Positions 7,015 to 12,754 of a stretch of DNA of 16,270 nucleotides are shown here, one piece after another. Position 1 is the stretch's first letter; every line of letters begins with the position of its first letter. Origin of the DNA: Clostridia bacterium DTU080 (lineage in GTDB: Bacteria; Bacillota; Limnochordia; DTU080). The DNA is taken from the NCBI GenBank assembly GCA_001513395.1, contig LFTP01000086.1, forward strand, positions 1 to 16,270, in the 5' to 3' direction. The position numbers were made by a program, and so were the translations under genes. The notes under the pieces are model-generated. The model was not told where the DNA came from, did not search any database, and saw nothing but the letters and a program-made list of their open reading frames with translations.

Positions 7015-9582
7015 TTACTGATCGCCGTCGATGATGCGCAGGCGGGCGTAGCGTACTGTGTTACCGACGGCCCCCAAAAGATCGAGATACTCTGTCGGCT
7101 TGCTCCCTGCCCGGGGTGTGGCGGTGAAGCCGATCATCGGGTGTCTCAGGGGCACCTTCTGCGGAGGACTGGTGGTTCCGTCCGCAAAGACCTCCATGAT
7201 CCTGTTCTCGGCACCGTTGGCATGTCTGATGAGATAGAGGATGAAAAGGCGACCGGAGGGCGTCACATGAAACCGCGCTTCGGCCGGTATCTCATCGAGA
7301 TTGTCTTCTTCAACGAAGTGGACCGCTCGGCGCAAAAGAACGGTTCCGTCGCGGACCAAGGCGTAGTTGAGGGCGTATGACTGCCTCTCCAACGGGAAGA
7401 ACTCGTCTCTCAGACGTTCATCCAAAGCCCGTTCTATCCATAACAGATGGACGTTGCCATTATCGTCAACCGCGAGATCACACGGCGTGAGCCATCCGGC
7501 GGTGCTGTCCCGGGTCGAGATCTCCACCCATTGGTGGAACTGGCCGGTGCGAATGTCATCGCTCCAGGTGAAAAAGACGCGGCGGAAATCGTAATCCCAG
7601 TCCCGGCCGGTGATCTCCTTCTTGCGCTCACGCCAGGCTCGATACGGTTCGACTATATCGGAGACGCCGAAGAAGTAGACTTTCCGGTCTTTCAAAGCCA
7701 CTGTGGGATAGCAGATGCGCACCGGTCCGGGTTGGTCGTACTCCTTGGCCCAAGGCCATATGAGCTGCCCCTGGGCTGACCACTCGCCATAACGGTCGTA
7801 GAAGGCCCATTCGGCATGGGTATAGCCGATGTTTTGGAAGAGGATCAATTCACCGTTGGCACCGTCAGCGGCAAAACTGCGGTAGGAGTGTTCGGTGAAT
7901 GGCGGCGAACCTTCCCAGACGGGCAGATGGGTTCGGTAGTCCGCTTCGGGGGCGAGGGAATCGAACTCCAAAAGGCGCGGCTCGCTGGGACCGTTGTAGG
8001 TATCGCGCGGAGTCAGCGTGGGGTTGACCGAGAGGAACAGTCCTCCGTCGTCGAAGCAGACCACCGGAGAAGGTTCTCGTGTCCGATCCTTATCCTCGTC
8101 GCCCCGATATATCAACTTCCACCCATCGTCATGGCGGTAGAAAAGCAACGGTACACAATTGTTGAGCGGTTTTACATCAGGCAGTGTCTCCAGTCCGGCG
8201 GCAAAGACCAGCTCACCACAGCGGACCAAAGAAGTGCTGCCGCGGCACCACATTGGCCCGGCGCCGTTGTCGGCAGGCACAAAACGGTACACTTCCTCTT
8301 CGATTTCTACTTCGATCTTCGGGGGTATGTAGCGTCCTCGTCCGGTTAGCAATAGTACGTCCTCTCTTCCTGTGAAATCTAAGACCACGTCTTTGGAAAG
8401 CATGGGTTCAAAGGCCAATTTCCATTTGCGATGATCCGAGACGGGATGAGGCAGCGAAAGGCTCAACGTCACGGGCTTTTTTTCATCGAGATGGATCTTA
8501 GTGTCCAGGATCGTCGCCTTCAGGATCTCTTTTTGACTCTCGAAGGGGTAGTCAAACAGGGGGCTGACGGTCACATCCAGCTTGAGGTTAAGATCCGGGA
8601 AAGGGCCGTCTCCGGACAGAGTGAGCTTTCCGATCCATTGATCGCCCGAGATCTCGACGGGAGCCATGGCGATACGGAGAGCGCCGACGCGAAGCGATCG
8701 GAACCCAAGGTGCCACACTCGTTCTTCGTGCACATACTGAAGAGCCAACCGGCTTCGACCCACAGGCAAGGCGAGCGTAGGTATGCTCGTCTGCATAGTC
8801 CCTTTCGCCGACGGATGTCGGGTCAACTCCCGAGAAGCCGATCCGTCATCTACTATCAGGCGGAAATACCCGGCGCCGTCGTATTGCGGATGGAGCAGTT
8901 GACTGACAAGCTCCTTGTGTTGCCGTCTGTCTATGCTCAACATCGACTGAGCGCGCTCTGAGAGAGTCGGTCCGTCCGAAAGAGACAGGTTCCATTCGGC
9001 GCCTACGGGTACAAAGGCCTCCAGGACTTGGGGCGGCGAGAAGGTGAAACAGGATTCGCTGCGCTCGGGATACTCTCGGCCGCCCAAGGCTTGCAGCGTC
9101 CCTGAATGGGTTTTCAACCGGGCGCTCGCGGCAAAGATCCGTGATCCCGCGGTGAGATCGACCACGGCGGCCGAGACCAAGCCTGAGACGGGATCATAGC
9201 TGATAGTCGTTTCATAGACGTGCTCTTCCGCCGGGCCCGTGATGACTATTCCCGTGTGGACAAAATCCGGTGCCTCTTCTTCGGGCAAAACAAGTGACGG
9301 AGCTATATCGAGCCCCATCTCCCAGGTAGGGAACCAGCCCATCATCCGCTGCCTCCAGACGACGGCCAGAAGCGGTTCGGAAGGCTGATCCTCATCATAA
9401 AAGCCAGCCAGTTGCAGACCGGCTTCCGGAAGGTGAGCATCCGGCATCATCTGCATGGTGGCCACAACCGTGAGCGGCTGGGCGAGAGCATGACTCATCA
9501 AGGAAGGCCAAAATGACAAAAGAAAGACAAAAAGCAGACATAACACCGTTTTGCGGTGGATAGCAGCAATCCTTGACTGCAT
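7015..9582 (-). CDS. Large secreted BNR/propeller-like protein of unknown function
   Basis: This is an 855-residue protein with a clear signal peptide (cleavage after A-L-A, residue 34). The ATG at 9582 follows GAGGAGGGG (9597-9589). Residues 35-420 are rich in beta strands: a first part with aromatic-rich segments near 75-90 and further sandwich-like segments near 190-410. From about 430 to the end the pattern changes to repeated blades with aspartate/glycine turns, such as C-F-D-D-G-G-L-F-L-S (509-518), A-A-D-G-A-N-G-E-L-I-L-F (571-582), L-K-D-R-K-V-Y-F-F and V-D-D-N-G-N-V-H-L-L-W. This looks like a BNR/sialidase-like beta-propeller, a fold used by sialidases, lyases and glycan-binding proteins. 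The stretch around S-Y-R-S-F-A-A-D-G to D-W-D-Y-D-F-R-R-V-F is strikingly aromatic and acidic and recalls uncharacterised proteins of polysaccharide-degrading bacteria. It lies directly before SBP3, hinting at a shared glycan. No catalytic residue can be assigned. Confidence 0.8.
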   Translation of the reverse strand: MQSRIAAIHRKTVLCLLFVFLLSFWPSLMSHALAQPLTVVATMQMMPDAHLPEAGLQLAGFYDEDQPSEPLLAVVWRQRMMGWFPTWEMGLDIAPSLVLPEEEAPDFVHTGIVITGPAEEHVYETTISYDPVSGLVSAAVVDLTAGSRIFAASARLKTHSGTLQALGGREYPERSESCFTFSPPQVLEAFVPVGAEWNLSLSDGPTLSERAQSMLSIDRRQHKELVSQLLHPQYDGAGYFRLIVDDGSASRELTRHPSAKGTMQTSIPTLALPVGRSRLALQYVHEERVWHLGFRSLRVGALRIAMAPVEISGDQWIGKLTLSGDGPFPDLNLKLDVTVSPLFDYPFESQKEILKATILDTKIHLDEKKPVTLSLSLPHPVSDHRKWKLAFEPMLSKDVVLDFTGREDVLLLTGRGRYIPPKIEVEIEEEVYRFVPADNGAGPMWCRGSTSLVRCGELVFAAGLETLPDVKPLNNCVPLLFYRHDDGWKLIYRGDEDKDRTREPSPVVCFDDGGLFLSVNPTLTPRDTYNGPSEPRLLEFDSLAPEADYRTHLPVWEGSPPFTEHSYRSFAADGANGELILFQNIGYTHAEWAFYDRYGEWSAQGQLIWPWAKEYDQPGPVRICYPTVALKDRKVYFFGVSDIVEPYRAWRERKKEITGRDWDYDFRRVFFTWSDDIRTGQFHQWVEISTRDSTAGWLTPCDLAVDDNGNVHLLWIERALDERLRDEFFPLERQSYALNYALVRDGTVLLRRAVHFVEEDNLDEIPAEARFHVTPSGRLFILYLIRHANGAENRIMEVFADGTTSPPQKVPLRHPMIGFTATPRAGSKPTEYLDLLGAVGNTVRYARLRIIDGDQ

Positions 9583-9612
9583 CGGCAGCCCCTCCTCATT
9601 CTATAGTCCGAT

Positions 9613-9618
9613 AGTATA
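9613..9618 (-). promoter_or_regulatory. Candidate -10 box for the 855-residue protein gene
   Basis: On the minus strand TATACT lies 31 bases before the start codon, one mismatch from TATAAT. No convincing -35 box is found 17 bases upstream, so an activator or a different sigma factor may be involved. The surrounding AT-rich stretch (about 9600-9665) is the only such stretch in this part of the window, which supports promoter function. Confidence 0.3.
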
Positions 9619-9711
9619 CGAACATACGGTATTGGACCATCCATTTATTTATACAAATATCTTTCATCGTGCGATGATGGTTTCCTCCAAGTAGGGCAGG
9701 GGAGATTCCGG

Positions 9712-9754
9712 GCAAGATCCGGCCGGACGTCTTGATCTTGCGCACGTCCGGCCG
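9712..9754 (-). promoter_or_regulatory. Two interleaved hairpins downstream of capA-like gene
   Basis: GCAAGATC (9712-9719) pairs with GATCTTGC (9734-9741), and an 11-base block (9720-9730) pairs perfectly with 9744-9754. The arms alternate, so both stems cannot form fully at once unless as a pseudoknot, and the two left-hand arms abut without a linker. No T-run follows in either direction. It lies about 60 bases after the CapA-like gene stops and upstream of the next gene's promoter, so a terminator or 3' end structure for the CapA-like transcript is likely. Confidence 0.45.
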
Positions 9755-9812
9755 ACGAAAAGACGTGGAAAGTCATCGGTTGCGGGTTCCAAAGGCGGCA
9801 GCGTTTGTGGCG

Positions 9813-11123
9813 CTAACGCCCCGCGGGAATCCAATGGGCTCGACCGTCGCGAATTTCAAACCGCGTGCCAAATTCCGCACTGAGTCGGTTGATGTGCTCG
9901 AGCACGGTCACATCATCCGTCAGTTTAGGCCAGCCGCGCAGGTATCGGGGAAGTCCGAAACCTAACGAGATGGGATACAGCGTGAGTGCGGTTAATTCCC
10001 CGTTTTCCATTTCCCAGACGGGAACGATCGAGGTCCAGATCTTCGGATTGGCTGCATAGCCCCGGGTGTCTCCGTGGCTTCTGGCGTCCAAGGCGTCTGA
10101 GGTCGTATGCTCCGGACCCAGGCCGTATTTTTCATAGTAATCGCTTGGCAGATGGGTGACCGTGTCGCTTTGGAAGATGAAGTTGCCGAGACTGTAGAAG
10201 ATGGGACGGTTCTTGTAGATCTCAATACCGCGCACCAGATGCGGACCGTGACCCAGGAAAGCATGGGCACCGCGATCGATGCAGGCGCGGGCAAACTGAC
10301 GCAGAAAGTCCGCAGGCAAATCATTGTCCCCGCCTTTGAACTCGTGGGCATGGAGGCTGATCAGCACGACATCGGACTGACGCTTGGCCTCATCGATCAT
10401 GCGGAACATGCGTTTCAGATCACGGGGATCGGGTGAGGTGTATTCACCCTCGGGTTCGTCAGGGGTGGCCAGGGTAAACACATGCTGGCCGAAACGGAAT
10501 ACGCCCTCTTCATCGGGCGTTTGGAATCCGTTTTTGACCGACAGTTCACGGGCCGCATTGATCCGGCTGACGGCGGCGATGGCCTTCAGGTTCTCCATCT
10601 TTTCCGCGGAGATTCGGTAAATCGTGCGGTGGCGGAGGGGATTGATCCCGGGGCGGCCGACCATGTCGTATCGCTGCGCGCCGGCCATCCAAGACTCGTG
10701 AAAGCTGGCCGTAGCGGCGATGAGCGCGACACGCCCGCCCGAGCATTCCACGTATTTCGGCTCACTGGCTTCGGCCAGATCGGCTCCCGCTCCGGCGGCT
10801 ATAAAGCCGTACTCCTGCAAATAGCGGGCCGTGGCTTCCAGACCTCCGTAGGAGTAGTCCAATGTGTGGTTGGTGGCCCAATTGACAAGGTTGAAGCCGT
10901 AGGCCCGCAGATCTTCCAACACTTCCGGGGGGGCCGAAGTCCAAGTTCCGCCGCTTTGGGCCGACGGAAAACCTTCCGAGCGGCGAATGACGGTTTCCAG
11001 ATTGGTGAAACGCACCTGCGCTTGACCGATGAGCTCCGCCAGGCGACGGAAGTCCTCATCTTGGCCCGGGAGCCGTCGGGTAATCAGGCTGTCTCCCGTG
11101 GCAACAAAGCTTATCTTGCTCAC
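9813..11123 (-). CDS. CapA family (PGA_cap) metallophosphatase-like protein
   Basis: This 436-residue protein of the CapA/PgsA-type family has a calcineurin-like phosphoesterase fold. Members support poly-gamma-glutamate or capsule production, though many are of unknown role. Family motifs are in order: A-T-G-D-S (8-12), F-T-N-L-E (39-43), N-W-A-T-N-H-T-L-D (81-89), H-A-H-E (258-261), L-G-H-G-P-H (290-295) and Y-S-L-G-N-F-I-F (310-317). The start is GTG at 11123, with GAGGTG (11135-11130) placed before it; the in-frame GTG at 11132 overlaps that site and is unlikely. No signal peptide or membrane segment is present, unlike most secreted CapA proteins, so it should be cytoplasmic. An insert at about 150-230 lies between the core motifs. 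It is divergent from a propeller protein that also lacks a signal peptide. No poly-gamma-glutamate genes (pgsB/C) are nearby, so a capsule role is doubtful. Confidence 0.88.
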   Translation of the reverse strand: MSKISFVATGDSLITRRLPGQDEDFRRLAELIGQAQVRFTNLETVIRRSEGFPSAQSGGTWTSAPPEVLEDLRAYGFNLVNWATNHTLDYSYGGLEATARYLQEYGFIAAGAGADLAEASEPKYVECSGGRVALIAATASFHESWMAGAQRYDMVGRPGINPLRHRTIYRISAEKMENLKAIAAVSRINAARELSVKNGFQTPDEEGVFRFGQHVFTLATPDEPEGEYTSPDPRDLKRMFRMIDEAKRQSDVVLISLHAHEFKGGDNDLPADFLRQFARACIDRGAHAFLGHGPHLVRGIEIYKNRPIFYSLGNFIFQSDTVTHLPSDYYEKYGLGPEHTTSDALDARSHGDTRGYAANPKIWTSIVPVWEMENGELTALTLYPISLGFGLPRYLRGWPKLTDDVTVLEHINRLSAEFGTRFEIRDGRAHWIPAGR

Positions 11124-11129
11124 TGTATT

Positions 11130-11135
11130 CACCTC
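11130..11135 (-). promoter_or_regulatory. Ribosome binding site fixing the CapA-like start
   Basis: GAGGTG on the minus strand is six bases from the GTG at 11123. It includes the alternative GTG at 11132, so translation should begin at 11123. Confidence 0.6.
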
Positions 11136-11180
11136 ATTTGGCAGCTATGTACGGTCGCTTTCGGCTACTCATTCCCAGCT

Positions 11181-11200
11181 AAGAAGGGCTTTCCCTTCTT
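11181..11200. promoter_or_regulatory. Hairpin in the divergent intergenic region
   Basis: AAGAAGGG (11181-11188) and CCCTTCTT (11193-11200) form a perfect 8-base-pair stem with a CTTT loop. It lies between the CapA-like gene and the divergent propeller gene. A second small palindrome, AGGATTATCCT (11273-11283), is 27 bases before the propeller gene's start. Either could be an operator; neither matches a motif I can name. Confidence 0.3.
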
Positions 11201-11296
11201 GGGTGCAGCAAGATCCTCGCTCAAAAACCGAGGGAGGAATCGGCGAACAATAGTCGCACTACAAACACTGGAAGGATTATCCTGAGAATACCATTC

Positions 11297-11302
11297 AAGG
11301 GG
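11297..11302 (+). promoter_or_regulatory. Ribosome binding site fixing the propeller protein start
   Basis: AAGGGG is eight bases before the GTG at 11311. The upstream in-frame GTG at 11302 begins on its last G and is therefore unlikely. Confidence 0.5.
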
Positions 11303-11310
11303 TGACAGAT

Positions 11311-12675
11311 GTGCCTGAAAACCGCGTCCGGCTCGCCGTGGCCTTTGAACGGGCGCTGTCCGCGCCGATAAAGCAATGTCGCGCCGTGACGGTGCAGACA
11401 GCCCTCGGAGGCGAGGAAGCGCTCTTGGTGGTCTACAGCGGATCGCCTAATATCGATCCTTGGTACAAGTACATGTTCCTGCCTACTGACACTTTGAAGC
11501 TGGCGATGATCACCGTGACAGGTGAGCTGTTGTGGCAGCGCGATCTCGGATCGGGTATCGTGCCCGGTATTTGGTTTTTCCCCTTCTTCCCGTTCGATCT
11601 TGACGGGGATGGCGTGGAGGAGATTTGGATGATCGGTAACACGGACAGCATTCATCCTCTCAACTCCTCGGCCTACGTTTTGGAACGGGTTGATCCTCGC
11701 ACGGGAGAGATCACGGGTCAGTGGCCGTGGCCCAACGGAGACATGCCCGCCCGGACGACGATGAGCCATGCCTACCGGTGTTTCATTTTCGGAGGCTATG
11801 TGCATCACGAACCTGTGCTGGTCACTGCTCAGGGAACTTACGGTGACATGCACTTGCAAGGGTGGTCGGCCGATATGAGCCGCCGCTGGTTGTTGGATAT
11901 CCCCAAGGAGGCCCCCGGGGCCAGAGGTAGCCACATGACGGCCATAGTGGACTGGAATCATGACGGCATCGATGAGGTTATGTGGGGCGAGCGGTGTGTG
12001 GAGCTGGATGGCGGACGTGAGCTCTTCTGCTTGGATGAGGATACCTACCGCGGTCACTCCGACATCGTGCAGCCCGTCTACGATTGGAAGAACAACGCTT
12101 GGCGGCTTTACACGGTCAGAGAAGGAGACACCAAAGTGGCTCCCAGGGTCTGTTGCTACAATGCCCGAGGCGAGCGCATTTGGGGGCATCAAAAGGAAGG
12201 GCACTTCCACAGCGGCTGGGTGGCCAGAATGGGGGAAGACTACGGCTTTGTGGCCATGGCGGCGCCCCAGTGGGTGAAAAACCCGGGCGTGGGCGCTCCC
12301 CGCGACAAGGAGGAGTACTACTACGACCTGGTCACGGGGCGGGAGTATCCGCAAGAGATCTCTTTGCTGGGCAGCTATCCGGTGGATATCGACGGCGACG
12401 GTTATCATGAGTTTGCCGGCGGGGGCAAGCTGATCACCGGCCGGGGAGAGGTTCTGGGAGCCTTGCCGGGACGCGTGGTCTTGGCCGGGCGCTTCTTGCC
12501 CGCACCAGGGGAACATGTGCTCACCGTGGAACAAGACGGTCTATTGCGGGCCTACAGAGACGAAGCGGCAGAGGACACCGATCAGGCCCTGGCTCGTTAC
12601 AACCATCCGTTCTATCGGGCCAACCGGCGCCTCACCGGATGCGGTTACAACCATCGTAATATCAGCGGGGTATGA
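11311..12675 (+). CDS. FG-GAP-like propeller protein resembling rhamnogalacturonan lyases
   Basis: This 454-residue protein begins with a GTG. Three calcium-loop motifs stand at wide spacing: D-L-D-G-D-G-V-E-E (96-104), D-W-N-H-D-G-I-D-E (214-222) and D-I-D-G-D-G-Y-H-E (359-367). Each is followed by a hydrophobic strand, as in FG-GAP/VCBS-type beta-propellers and the calcium-binding propeller of PL11 rhamnogalacturonan lyases. Conserved-looking blocks G-H-S-D-I-V-Q-P (248-255) and G-H-F-H-S-G-W-V-A-R (297-306) carry histidines that could line an active site or bind metal. It lacks the signal peptide expected of a secreted lyase, so it may act on imported oligosaccharides or only bind them. 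Usual PL11 enzymes are considerably longer, so a direct assignment is unsafe. It is transcribed divergently from the CapA-like gene and ends at a strong terminator. Confidence 0.75.
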   Translation: MPENRVRLAVAFERALSAPIKQCRAVTVQTALGGEEALLVVYSGSPNIDPWYKYMFLPTDTLKLAMITVTGELLWQRDLGSGIVPGIWFFPFFPFDLDGDGVEEIWMIGNTDSIHPLNSSAYVLERVDPRTGEITGQWPWPNGDMPARTTMSHAYRCFIFGGYVHHEPVLVTAQGTYGDMHLQGWSADMSRRWLLDIPKEAPGARGSHMTAIVDWNHDGIDEVMWGERCVELDGGRELFCLDEDTYRGHSDIVQPVYDWKNNAWRLYTVREGDTKVAPRVCCYNARGERIWGHQKEGHFHSGWVARMGEDYGFVAMAAPQWVKNPGVGAPRDKEEYYYDLVTGREYPQEISLLGSYPVDIDGDGYHEFAGGGKLITGRGEVLGALPGRVVLAGRFLPAPGEHVLTVEQDGLLRAYRDEAAEDTDQALARYNHPFYRANRRLTGCGYNHRNISGV

Positions 12676-12697
12676 GTCTGAAAAGGCCAAAGCTTGC

Positions 12698-12746
12698 GGC
12701 AGACCGCGGCGATTCGATCTAGCCGCGGTCTGCCGGGCCTTTTTTT
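12698..12746 (+). terminator. Strong bidirectional rho-independent terminator
   Basis: A perfect 13-base-pair stem (12698-12710 with 12722-12734) with an 11-base loop is followed by a run of seven T (12740-12746). AAAAGGCC (12681-12688) can also pair with GGCCTTTT (12736-12743), so a T-rich end exists on the minus strand too. It separates the convergent propeller and DUF4838 genes and probably serves both. Confidence 0.92.
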
Positions 12747-12754
12747 CAATCCGG

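Noticed and set aside
11220..11250. T-box-like GAGGGAGGAATCGGCG before the propeller gene
   Set aside because: It only loosely resembles the AGGGUGGNACCGCG T-box core. There is no specifier stem or terminator, and the gene is not an amino acid gene.
10482..11285. Open frame of 267 codons on the plus strand opposite the CapA-like gene
   Set aside because: It is a shadow of the CapA-like gene, whose family motifs are all intact on the minus strand.
11221..12534. Long open frame (437 codons) on the minus strand opposite the propeller gene
   Set aside because: It is antisense to a gene with clear Ca-loop motifs and a ribosome binding site. Its translation is histidine- and arginine-rich with no recognisable domain, and no ribosome binding site precedes it.
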